From assembly GCF_007097525.1 (NCBI RefSeq), contig NZ_VKDD01000008.1:26424-90423 (forward strand): 64,000 bases of DNA. Direction: 5' to 3'. Source of the stretch: Thalassomonas sp. M1454 (lineage in GTDB: Bacteria > Pseudomonadota > Gammaproteobacteria > Enterobacterales > Alteromonadaceae). The notes under the pieces are model-generated. The model ran no database searches, had not been told where the DNA came from, and worked only from the letters and a program-made list of their open reading frames with translations. Positions 20,238 to 28,245 of the stretch are shown in pieces (position 1 is the first letter of the stretch; each line of letters starts with the position of its first letter). The position numbers and the translations under genes were made by a program.

Positions 20238-22586
20238 ATGTTGAGTGTTATCAGAGTACCCCGGTTGCTAAGACATTATATTAGCAATCATAGATTTGGC
20301 TGTTTAAATGCAGTTGAATTTAAACTTTTACCTATCCTTATTAGTTTTAGTCTATTTCTAGTAATTTTTAGTGCCCCCTCGTTTGCAAAAAAGCAATGGC
20401 AAGATAGCCAAGTTTTAGTTAAAGCTAAGTCGGGAGTGTCAGATAAAAAACTACACAAGCTCCTTAAAAGTCTTAATTTAAACACTAAGAAAAAGTTTTC
20501 AAAATTAAATATTCAATTACTTGAAACACCAATAGGTCAAGAGGTTGAAATTGTTAATTTACTTAATGCCAGTCCTTTAATCGATTTTGCTGAATTAGAT
20601 ATCGGCGCCAATTCCAATGTCACAGCAAATGATACAAGATATGCATCAGCTTGGCATTTAGCCCAAATAAACATGCCCCAAGCTTGGGAAAAATCTAAAG
20701 GTAAAGATATCGTTGTTGCTGTGTTAGACGCAGGTGTGGATCCTAGTCATGAAGATTTAACTGGCCAAGTTTTAGCTGGCCGTAATGTCGTCAGTAACAA
20801 TTCTGATACTAGCGATCTAAATGGGCACGGTACGCTAGTAGCAGGCACAATATCTGCATTGAGTAACAATAATTTAGGTGTCACTTCAATTGCTTGGGAT
20901 GCCAAAATATTACCTGTTAGGATCTCAAATGCATCTGATGGCTATGCTTTTTCAAGTCATATAGCTGCGGGTTTAACCTGGGCTGCAGATAATGGGGCAG
21001 ATGTTGCTAACTTAAGTTATGACGTTCATAGCAGTAGCACTGTTGCAACAGCTGCGGATTACTTTCGCAGCAAAGGTGGACTGGTTGTTATATCTGCGGG
21101 CAATGGTGGTAAAGAACTTTCTTGTAGTGCTAAAACTAGTTTAATTGTAGTTTCGGCTACCGATCAAAATGATAATTTAGCTAGCTTTTCGGATTATGGT
21201 AAATGCATTGATATTTCCGCGCCCGGGGTGAGTATTTATACGACTCATAAATCAGGTGGCTATAGCAAAGCTAGTGGCACCTCCTTTTCTGCACCAATAA
21301 CTTCTGCGGTCATAGCATTAATGAAAGCAGCGAAACCGAGCGCATCGATCACCGACATAGAAACAACGTTAAAACAAAGTGCAAATAAATCAGTTCATAA
21401 TGGAGATTATTCAATTCGATTTGGATATGGCCGAATTGATGCTAACGCTGCATTAACCTCTTTAGCAGGTGATCAAGTGATCGATCAATTGGCACCTTCA
21501 GTGAACATTACCTCGCCAACCCAAGATAGCATTCATTCTGAAGACTTCATTGTAGCAGTCAATGCCCAAGATGAAACAGAAATCGAGAGGGTTGAACTGT
21601 TTATAAACGGTGGGCTAATTGGCACCGAAAGACAGGAACCATATGAGTTTTATGTCGAAATAGCAAACTACCTTGACCATCAAGATTTAAGCCTATACTC
21701 AGTTGCTTTTGATAGTGCAGGAAATTACAGCCAGTCGGATACGCTCATAATTAACCTTGATATTATTGAACCGGATACAGATAAAGATGGCGTTGTTGAC
21801 AGTGAAGATGACTTCCCAAACGATCCTGCCGAATGGAATGACAGCGACTTAGATGGTGTTGGTGATAACGCCGATGCATTCCCAAATGATGTTAAGGAAT
21901 GGCAAGACAGTGACTTAGATGGTGTTGGTGATAACGCCGATGCATTCCCAAATGATGTTAAGGAATGGCAAGACAGTGACTTAGATGGTGTTGGTGATAA
22001 CGCCGATGCATTCCCAAATGATGTTAAGGAATGGCAAGACAGCGACTTAGATGGTGTTGGTGATAACGCCGATACATTCCCAAATGATGTTAAGGAATGG
22101 CAAGACAGTGACTTAGATGGTGTTGGTGATAACGCCGATGCATTCCCAAATGATGTTAAGGAATGGCAAGATAGTGACTTAGATGGTGTTGGTGATAATG
22201 CCGATGCATTCCCTAATGATCCTTCCAAAACAGAACCTGACATTACTTCCCCCGAAAAACCGGATGATGTTCCAGAACAGCCAGAAGTAATTATACCTGA
22301 GGAAGAACAAGAAGTTAGTGTACCAGAAGAGCCTGAAGTTATTCCAACTGAAGATAGTTCTGATGATCCGTTACAGAATAATGACACTACTGAAGATGAT
22401 ACTGCTAATACTGAAAGTAGCACTGAAACGGATACTACAAATGAAAATGATTTAGATAATAATCAAATTACGGAAAATGAAACCGTTACAGAGCAACAAG
22501 AAGGCTCTACAGGTGGTTCGCTTTATTACTTGATCTTATTACTTATATTAGGAGGAGCAATAAAGTGTTCAAAGATAAGAAAATAA
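20238..22586 (+). CDS. Secreted S8 subtilisin-like protease with TSP3 repeats and GlyGly-CTERM
   Basis: Encodes 782 residues from the ATG at 20238 (GGAG 6 nt upstream); an in-frame GTG at 20226 is less likely. A long Sec signal ends near Ala50 (APSFA). A prodomain-like region covers 53-125. The catalytic triad is Asp164 (VLDAGVD), His197 (NGHGTLVAG) and Ser349 (GTSFSAP), with oxyanion Asn289 (SAGNGG). An Ig-like domain covers about 425-505. Seven 22-residue thrombospondin type 3 calcium-binding repeats cover 513-666, then an acidic Glu/Thr linker, then STGGSLYY, a hydrophobic helix and a basic tail, which is a GlyGly-CTERM sorting signal for rhombosortase. Expected at the cell surface or secreted. 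The last 22 bp overlap the next gene. Confidence 0.9.
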   Translation: MLSVIRVPRLLRHYISNHRFGCLNAVEFKLLPILISFSLFLVIFSAPSFAKKQWQDSQVLVKAKSGVSDKKLHKLLKSLNLNTKKKFSKLNIQLLETPIGQEVEIVNLLNASPLIDFAELDIGANSNVTANDTRYASAWHLAQINMPQAWEKSKGKDIVVAVLDAGVDPSHEDLTGQVLAGRNVVSNNSDTSDLNGHGTLVAGTISALSNNNLGVTSIAWDAKILPVRISNASDGYAFSSHIAAGLTWAADNGADVANLSYDVHSSSTVATAADYFRSKGGLVVISAGNGGKELSCSAKTSLIVVSATDQNDNLASFSDYGKCIDISAPGVSIYTTHKSGGYSKASGTSFSAPITSAVIALMKAAKPSASITDIETTLKQSANKSVHNGDYSIRFGYGRIDANAALTSLAGDQVIDQLAPSVNITSPTQDSIHSEDFIVAVNAQDETEIERVELFINGGLIGTERQEPYEFYVEIANYLDHQDLSLYSVAFDSAGNYSQSDTLIINLDIIEPDTDKDGVVDSEDDFPNDPAEWNDSDLDGVGDNADAFPNDVKEWQDSDLDGVGDNADAFPNDVKEWQDSDLDGVGDNADAFPNDVKEWQDSDLDGVGDNADTFPNDVKEWQDSDLDGVGDNADAFPNDVKEWQDSDLDGVGDNADAFPNDPSKTEPDITSPEKPDDVPEQPEVIIPEEEQEVSVPEEPEVIPTEDSSDDPLQNNDTTEDDTANTESSTETDTTNENDLDNNQITENETVTEQQEGSTGGSLYYLILLLILGGAIKCSKIRK
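21774..22235 (+). repeat. Seven tandem 66-bp units encoding TSP3 repeats
   Basis: Units start at 21774, 21840, 21906, 21972, 22038, 22104 and 22170. Units 2 to 7 are almost identical in DNA (mostly third-position changes such as AGC/AGT); the first is diverged and the last changes at its end. Each encodes DSDLDGVGDNADAFPNDVKEWQ-like residues with DxDxDG calcium loops. The near identity points to recent expansion, and the array could vary in length between strains. Confidence 0.92.
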
Positions 22587-24358
22587 TTATAAAACTAACG
22601 CTAGGATTACTTTTACCAACAATATTCTCAGGGCAGGTTTTTGCGAAAAATTCCTATGCTAAAGGGGAATTATTAATAGCAACTAAAGCAGGAGTTAGCG
22701 ATGCACAATTAGAGTTGATTTTAGAGAAACATACAGCTAAAAAAAAGAAAAGAATTCAGCTTAAAGATAGCAATATTCACTTAATAACAGTACCTGAAAA
22801 TGCAGAGCGGGGCATTGTAAATGCTCTATCTAAAAACCCTAATATTGAGTTTGCAGAACTTAATGAGTTAGTGCCTGTAAGTGAAGTAATACCTAATGAC
22901 CCAAGGTATAGTGATGCATGGCATTTATCAAAAATTAATATGTCTAAAGCTTGGGATATATCTAAAGGCGAAGGCATTGTTGTCGCTGTGTTGGATTCTG
23001 GTATTTACCCGCATGCAGATTTATCTGCAAATTTACTCACAGGTTATAATACGGTAAGTAATAATACCGATACTAGTGATAGTTCAGGGCATGGAACTTT
23101 AGTTGCTGGAGTTATTGCCGCAATAAGTAACAATAACATTGGCGTAACATCAATTGCTTGGAATAGTAAGATATTGCCCGTAAAAATATCAAATGCGAGT
23201 GATGGATACGCCTACGCAAGTGACATAGCACAAGGTATTGCTTGGGCGGCAGATAATGGTGCTGATATAGTGAATATCAGTTATCAAGTATCGCATAGCT
23301 TTACGGTCACTAGTGCAGCTCAAAGCTTCTATAATCAAGGTGGTTTGGTCGTAGCTTCTGCTGGTAATAGTGGAGCTGAACTAAATTGCTCAGATAATGC
23401 CGTAATAATAACTGTTTCAGCTACTGGTTCTGATGATAATAAAACTAGTTGGTCTAATTATGGTAATTGTATTGACGTAGCCGCTCCGGGTTCTAGCATT
23501 TATACCACCCATAAATCTGGCGGTTATTCACAAGCAAATGGCACTTCTTTTTCAGCTCCGGTTACTGCTGCAGTTTTAGCCTTGATGAAAGCTAAATATC
23601 CGCAATTAACAAATAGACAGTTAGAGGAGTTACTTGAAAGTAGCGCAGATAAAACAGTAAGTGGAACTAGCTACTCTAAATTTTATGGTCATGGACGTAT
23701 CGATGCTTTCAGTGCGCTTACATCTGTTATCGATGCACCTGAGGTAGATCAGGTAGCACCAGTAGCGACGGTTACTTCACCAGTTGAAAATAGCTCCAAT
23801 AATGCAACGATTGAAATTTTAGTATCTGCAACTGACAATGTTGGTGTTAATAAAGTGGAGCTATATATAGAAGGCACTTTAATAGGAACAGATAATTCAG
23901 CACCATTTTCATTTGTTTATGATAGCTCTAGCCATGTAAATCAAGAGGTTGCTATTGAAGCAAAAGCCTTTGATGCCGAAAATAATATCGGCAGTAGTGG
24001 TATCCATTGGATATATTTTGATAATACTCCTGAGCCTGAGCCAGCAGATACGCAGGCGCCAACAGTAACTATAACCAACTTTGTTGATGGAAGCTCTATT
24101 AGTTCAAATACAACATTCAATGTTCGTGCTACAGATAATAAAGGTGTGATAAAAACAGAACTATTTATTGATGGGCAGCTTAAATCGCAGACATCTTCAG
24201 GGGTTTTAGACTATAGCTGGAATGTACGAAAGGTTAATGCAGGTAGCCACCAAATTGTGACTAAGGCATATGATGCAGCAGGAAATAGTGCACAAGAAAC
24301 ATATAGTGTTAATGTTGTTACAAGTACTAAGGGTAATAAAGGTAAAAAACGTCGTTAA
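22565..24358 (+). CDS. Secreted S8 subtilisin-like protease with two Ig-like domains
   Basis: Encodes 597 residues from a GTG at 22565, which overlaps the previous gene by 22 bp in another frame; AGGAGG lies 8 nt upstream, inside the first gene's tail. The signal peptide ends at about Ala27 (GQVFA). The catalytic triad is Asp144 (VLDSGI), His176 (SGHGTLVAG) and Ser328 (NGTSFSAP), with Asn268. After the protease domain (to about 385) come two Ig-like modules (about 400-490 and 500-587) beginning APVATVTSP and APTVTITN, then a basic end KGNKGKKRR. It is a paralogue of the upstream protease: both share motifs such as VSNN-DTSD and SIYTTHKSGGYS. It lacks TSP3 repeats and the GlyGly-CTERM anchor. 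Confidence 0.9.
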   Translation: MFKDKKIIIKLTLGLLLPTIFSGQVFAKNSYAKGELLIATKAGVSDAQLELILEKHTAKKKKRIQLKDSNIHLITVPENAERGIVNALSKNPNIEFAELNELVPVSEVIPNDPRYSDAWHLSKINMSKAWDISKGEGIVVAVLDSGIYPHADLSANLLTGYNTVSNNTDTSDSSGHGTLVAGVIAAISNNNIGVTSIAWNSKILPVKISNASDGYAYASDIAQGIAWAADNGADIVNISYQVSHSFTVTSAAQSFYNQGGLVVASAGNSGAELNCSDNAVIITVSATGSDDNKTSWSNYGNCIDVAAPGSSIYTTHKSGGYSQANGTSFSAPVTAAVLALMKAKYPQLTNRQLEELLESSADKTVSGTSYSKFYGHGRIDAFSALTSVIDAPEVDQVAPVATVTSPVENSSNNATIEILVSATDNVGVNKVELYIEGTLIGTDNSAPFSFVYDSSSHVNQEVAIEAKAFDAENNIGSSGIHWIYFDNTPEPEPADTQAPTVTITNFVDGSSISSNTTFNVRATDNKGVIKTELFIDGQLKSQTSSGVLDYSWNVRKVNAGSHQIVTKAYDAAGNSAQETYSVNVVTSTKGNKGKKRR

Positions 24359-24388
24359 TATCTAAATAACAAATTAGTCGATATTAAA

Positions 24389-24417
24389 AAGCCCTGATTA
24401 TTCAGGGCTTTATTTTT
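24389..24417. terminator. Terminator after the S8 protease pair
   Basis: AAGCCCTGA, a TTAT loop and TCAGGGCTT form a stem followed by TATTTTTT, between two convergent genes. Confidence 0.85.
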
Positions 24418-24423
24418 TAATAA

Positions 24424-25170
24424 TTAATGAGTAAATCTTTTCCTAGCGAGTGCTAATCCAAATAATGCTAGTCCAAAAATTAATAAACTATTCGGCTCAG
24501 GAACATCAGGAACACATGGTTCAACACATTGTGGCGTAAATATTTCTTCGCCTGTTGCATACCCTTTAAAGCTGTTTTCGTTATCATCTCCAGTTGCTTG
24601 AGCACGTAGACCGAAATAAAAGCCAGAAAGTTTATCTAACGAAAAATCATCGTTATGAAAAGTGAGTTTTATAACATTATTGGAATCAGTTTCAAATGCA
24701 AAAAGAACATCCCAATTAACTTGTTCTCCATCTATTTTTAAACCATTAAAGTTTTCATTAGTACTACCTGTAGAATCAGTAAGGAATGAATAATCTGCAA
24801 GGGGAGTACCATCATCGTTGAGGTTTAAACTCGCATCTAAATGATCGAACACACCCCAAGAACTCTCATCTTGGAATAGATCAACATAAGTATCTTCAAA
24901 TTCAAAACCTAAAGCGCCAAGTTTTTCACCTTCTCCTACATTAAAATGTAAGCTAAACCCATCACTATGTTGTGAAGCCGCTATTACAAGCTGTGGAACA
25001 CCGCTATCATCATCCCCTTCGGTATGAGTCCAATTAAATGTATCAAAGCAAACCCAATTTTCTTGTGAAAAACCATCACAGTTTTCTAAAAAATTACTAT
25101 GTGCATTAAACGATGCAACTGAAAATATACCAGCAACCAACAATGCTTTTAATCTTAAAAAGTTAACCAT
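24424..25170 (-). CDS. PEP-CTERM sorting domain protein
   Basis: Encodes 248 residues. An N-terminal signal peptide (residues 1-25, ending NAHS) precedes an acidic, cysteine-poor body with no recognised domain. The C-terminus has VPEPNSLLIFGLALFGLALARKR, the PEP motif followed by a hydrophobic helix and a basic tail, which is the exosortase recognition signal. Such proteins are processed at the membrane and often found in biofilm matrix or extracellular polysaccharide systems. No exosortase gene is in the window. The body of the protein gives no function. It is convergent with the S8 protease pair. Confidence 0.87.
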   Translation of the reverse strand: MVNFLRLKALLVAGIFSVASFNAHSNFLENCDGFSQENWVCFDTFNWTHTEGDDDSGVPQLVIAASQHSDGFSLHFNVGEGEKLGALGFEFEDTYVDLFQDESSWGVFDHLDASLNLNDDGTPLADYSFLTDSTGSTNENFNGLKIDGEQVNWDVLFAFETDSNNVIKLTFHNDDFSLDKLSGFYFGLRAQATGDDNENSFKGYATGEEIFTPQCVEPCVPDVPEPNSLLIFGLALFGLALARKRFTH

Positions 25171-25347
25171 AACTAAATCCTTATTGAAAATATAACCTAA
25201 GCAGCGAGCAATAGAGTTTGATATTTAATAAGCATAAAGTGGACCATTATTATTAATTTATATTAATACAAATACTTAGCAGAAAACATTGCTTTTATAG
25301 GTATGTTGATAATGAAATGTGTAAAAATTTCTGACAAATTTTAAGGT

Positions 25348-25506
25348 TTATTCTTGACCTTGCTCTTTGGCTTTTATTTCACTTTGTTGAATTCGCCATT
25401 TTTGTAGTTCGGCATAGTAATGATCCCAAACACATGGGTTACACGCGCCGCTTTCGCAACATTCGCCATTGCCAGGTTGGGTCGGTTTTTCTAATAATTC
25501 GGTCAT
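25348..25506 (-). CDS. Small cysteine-rich oxidoreductase-like domain protein
   Basis: A 52-codon gene in the gap between the PEP-CTERM gene and accC. The product begins MTELLEKPTQPGNGECCESG and then has ACNPCVWDHYYAELQKWR. This CCxSxxCxxCVWDxYxxEL pattern is that of the short oxidoreductase-like domain (Oxidored-like) family, which probably binds a metal or iron-sulfur cluster through its four cysteines. Function unknown. It is read alone on the minus strand; no neighbour suggests its job. Other DNA in 25171-25671 shows no gene. Confidence 0.7.
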   Translation of the reverse strand: MTELLEKPTQPGNGECCESGACNPCVWDHYYAELQKWRIQQSEIKAKEQGQE

Positions 25507-25594
25507 AACGATAGTCTATTAAGTACTGTTTATTCAATTTTATCTTAAATGTAAATTAATAGAAAAGTGAATTTACTATCAAATCAAATTGGCA

Positions 25595-25620
25595 ATAAAA
25601 AACCCTGCATTTGCAGGGTT
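25595..25620 (-). terminator. Terminator of the accB-accC unit
   Basis: AACCCTGC, an ATTT loop and GCAGGGTT form a stem with a run of six T residues on the minus strand, 52 bp after the accC stop. Confidence 0.87.
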
Positions 25621-25671
25621 TGATTAAGATCTGAACCAAGTTCAGGATGACGAGACTAGTGCTTTGTTACT

Positions 25672-27018
25672 TTATTCGATTTCAGCAAGTTTCTTTTCAA
25701 GGTAGTGAATATTTGCACCACCTTTCACAAAACCTGAATCATTCATAATGTCTTCTTGCAAAGCAATATTTGTTTTGATGCCGTCAATAACTAACTCATC
25801 TAAAGCGTTTTTCATACGTGCGATAGCAACGTCACGAGTTTCACCGTAAGTTATTAGTTTGCCGATCATTGAATCGTAATGAGGCGGTACTGAGTAATCA
25901 GTGTAAATGTGAGAGTCCCAACGTACGCCCATACCACCAGCTGGGTGGAAGCGAGTGATTTTACCCGGTGAAGGGATAAATGTGCGAGGATCTTCAGCAT
26001 TAATACGACATTCAATTGCATGACCAGTTACTTTAATGTCTTCTTGCTTGATCGTTAGTTTCATACCTGCAGCAACACGTAGTTGCTCTTTGATTAAATC
26101 AACGCCAGTTATCATTTCTGTTACTGGATGCTCTACCTGAATACGTGTATTCATTTCGATGAAGTAGAATTCACCGTTTTCAAATAAGAATTCAAAAGTA
26201 CCTGCACCACGGTAATTGATTTTATTACAAGCATTACAACAGCGCTGACCAATTTCAGCTCGAAGTTCTTCACTAATGCCTGGGGCAGGTGCTTCTTCAA
26301 CTACTTTTTGGTGACGACGTTGCATTGAACAATCACGCTCTGCTAAATGGATTGCTGAGCCTTGACCATCGGCAAGTACTTGGATTTCAACATGACGTGG
26401 GTTTTCAAGGAATTTCTCCATGTAAACCATATCATTATTGAATGTACTTTTAGCTTCAGATTTAGTTAACTGAATGGCTTCAAGTAAGTCGCTTTCTTCA
26501 CGCACTACACGCATACCACGACCACCACCACCACCAGATGCTTTGATGATTACTGGGTAACCAATACGGCGACCATGAGCAATGTTTGCTGCATCGTCAT
26601 CTGTAAGAGGGCCATCTGAACCGGGAACACAAGGAACACCAGCTTCTTTCATTGCTGCAATAGCAGAAACCTTATCACCCATTAAGCGGATACTTTCCGC
26701 TAAAGGACCAATAAATGCAAAACCAGAATCTTCTACTTGCTCGGCAAAATCAGCATTTTCAGCTAAAAATCCGTAACCAGGATGAATTGCATCGGCATCC
26801 GTTACTTCAGCAGCAGTAATTAAACGAGGAATGTTTAAATAGCTGTCTAGAGCTGATGCTTTACCAATACAAATAGTTTCGTCTGCTAATAAAACGTGTT
26901 TAAGGTTTTTGTCGGCAGTAGAGTGAACAGCTACGGTTTTAACACCTAGCTCTTTACATGCACGTAAAATACGTAATGCAATTTCGCCACGGTTGGCGAT
27001 AACTACTTTCTTTAACAT
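25672..27018 (-). CDS. accC: Acetyl-CoA carboxylase, biotin carboxylase subunit
   Basis: Encodes 448 residues, the standard length. ATP-grasp motifs are visible: the glycine-rich loop [14 protein letters not shown] near residue 160, [23 protein letters not shown], and the metal-binding [26 protein letters not shown] near 285. It carboxylates the biotin carried by AccB in the first committed step of fatty acid synthesis. It follows accB by 23 bp in the unit aroQ-accB-accC and ends at a terminator. It is cytoplasmic. Confidence 0.98.
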   Translation of the reverse strand: MLKKVVIANRGEIALRILRACKELGVKTVAVHSTADKNLKHVLLADETICIGKASALDSYLNIPRLITAAEVTDADAIHPGYGFLAENADFAEQVEDSGFAFIGPLAESIRLMGDKVSAIAAMKEAGVPCVPGSDGPLTDDDAANIAHGRRIGYPVIIKASGGGGGRGMRVVREESDLLEAIQLTKSEAKSTFNNDMVYMEKFLENPRHVEIQVLADGQGSAIHLAERDCSMQRRHQKVVEEAPAPGISEELRAEIGQRCCNACNKINYRGAGTFEFLFENGEFYFIEMNTRIQVEHPVTEMITGVDLIKEQLRVAAGMKLTIKQEDIKVTGHAIECRINAEDPRTFIPSPGKITRFHPAGGMGVRWDSHIYTDYSVPPHYDSMIGKLITYGETRDVAIARMKNALDELVIDGIKTNIALQEDIMNDSGFVKGGANIHYLEKKLAEIE

Positions 27019-27041
27019 GGAATTAACCTTTTCTATTAGGC

Positions 27042-27500
27042 TTATTCAATTACGAATAGCGGTTGGTCAAATTCAATAGTGTCTTCATTGCTAGCAAGAA
27101 TTTGTTTAATAACACCAGATTTGTCAGCTTCAATTTGGTTCATCATTTTCATTGCTTCGATAATACATAAAGTATCACCAGCATTTACATGTTGACCAAC
27201 TTCAGCGAATACTGGCGATTCAGGAGATGCTGCTGCGTAGAAAGTTCCAACCATTGGAGAGCGAACTACGTGACCAGAGATTTGTGCTGGCGCTGAAGTA
27301 TCTGCTGCCGGAGCTGCAGCTGGAGCAGGTGCTGCTGGAGCCGCCGCTGGAGCAGGTGCTGCTGCATAAGTTACAGGAGCTGCTGCTGTTGCTTGACCAC
27401 GACTGATTCGAACCGACTCTTCGCCTTCAGAGATCTCTAGCTCATTGATGCCTGACTCTTCAACAAGTTCGATAAGTTTTTTGATTTTACGAATATCCAT
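27042..27500 (-). CDS. accB: Acetyl-CoA carboxylase, biotin carboxyl carrier protein
   Basis: Encodes 152 residues. The N-terminus [23 protein letters not shown] is the AccB dimerisation region, then an Ala/Pro-rich flexible linker (about residues 37-70), and a C-terminal biotinyl domain with the biotinylated lysine in [10 protein letters not shown] at about residue 118. It carries biotin between biotin carboxylase and carboxyltransferase. The order aroQ-accB-accC is common in gammaproteobacteria; the gap to aroQ is 28 bp. Biotinylation would be done by BirA, not in this window. Confidence 0.98.
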   Translation of the reverse strand: MDIRKIKKLIELVEESGINELEISEGEESVRISRGQATAAAPVTYAAAPAPAAAPAAPAPAAAPAADTSAPAQISGHVVRSPMVGTFYAAASPESPVFAEVGQHVNAGDTLCIIEAMKMMNQIEADKSGVIKQILASNEDTIEFDQPLFVIE

Positions 27501-27528
27501 TATTACACCTTAGTAATGTTTATATTAT

Positions 27529-27978
27529 TTATTTTTGTTCAAGCGTTTTAGCAGCAGACTCTAAGGCATACTCATAGCCTTTTGCTCCTAAACCGCAAAT
27601 TACCCCTTCAGCTATATCTGAAAGGTAAGAATGCTGGCGAAAAGCTTCACGTTTATGCACATTAGACAAATGAACTTCAATAAAAGGAATGTTTACGGTA
27701 AGTAATGCATCTCTTAAAGCTACACTGGTATGAGTAAATGCAGCCGGATTGATAATTATAAAGTCTATTTTTTTATATGCTTGGTGGATCTTTTCAATTA
27801 ATTCATGTTCTGCATTTGATTGCAGATGATCAATATCTATGTCTAAAGAATTAGCTTTAGCTTTTAATGTTGTAATTATATCTGTTAATGATTGTGAGCC
27901 ATATATTTCAGGTTCACGTTTGCCTAACATATTTAAATTAGGGCCATTTAACACTAAAACTTTAAACTTTGTCGTCAT
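27529..27978 (-). CDS. aroQ: Type II 3-dehydroquinate dehydratase
   Basis: Encodes 149 residues of the type II enzyme. The N-terminus [22 protein letters not shown] carries the active-site Asn and Tyr, and the region [19 protein letters not shown] and [20 protein letters not shown] gives the catalytic histidine and substrate-binding residues. It removes water from 3-dehydroquinate in the shikimate pathway. It is the first gene of the aroQ-accB-accC unit; a possible -10 TATAAT on the minus strand is at 28090-28095. Confidence 0.97.
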   Translation of the reverse strand: MTTKFKVLVLNGPNLNMLGKREPEIYGSQSLTDIITTLKAKANSLDIDIDHLQSNAEHELIEKIHQAYKKIDFIIINPAAFTHTSVALRDALLTVNIPFIEVHLSNVHKREAFRQHSYLSDIAEGVICGLGAKGYEYALESAAKTLEQK

Positions 27979-28089
27979 CTGTAGCCAAATCCTTTGAAAT
28001 CATTATTATTGATTTTATTATCACACAATCTTTGTTGAGCCGATATGCTACTGTACAAAAAAATCACATGTTTTTTCAAATTCGAGCAC

Positions 28090-28095
28090 ATTATA
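28090..28095 (-). promoter_or_regulatory. Possible -10 element of the aroQ-accB-accC unit
   Basis: On the minus strand TATAAT lies about 112 bp before the aroQ start. The -35 region is weak (CTGCTA at about 17 bp). No other promoter candidate is better in the 267-bp gap 27979-28245. Confidence 0.35.
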
Positions 28096-28174
28096 GTCAT
28101 TTTCGCAGACATTAGCAGTAAAATACTGGTCTAATCAGTGAAGTTGTATTCAAAGTTTTCAAGAAATGGGAATG

Positions 28175-28195
28175 AAAAAGGGGCTAAGCCCCTTT
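28175..28195 (-). terminator. Terminator upstream of the aroQ promoter region, after dsbD
   Basis: AAAGGGGC and GCCCCTTT form a stem with a 3-nt loop. On the minus strand the downstream base is a run of T residues. It lies about 50 bp past the dsbD stop. Confidence 0.8.
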
Positions 28196-28245
28196 CTTTA
28201 AAAAATTAAAACAAGTGTTTGCTTGTTTATTGTTCTACTTAATAG

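Noticed and set aside
21840..22235. Regular 66-bp repeats that look like a CRISPR array
   Set aside because: There are no unique spacers; the repeats are contiguous and in frame, encoding calcium-binding TSP3 units of a protease.
21725..22423. 232-codon open frame on the minus strand across the TSP3 repeats
   Set aside because: It is antisense to the repeats of a well supported protease gene, highly repetitive, and has no ribosome binding site.
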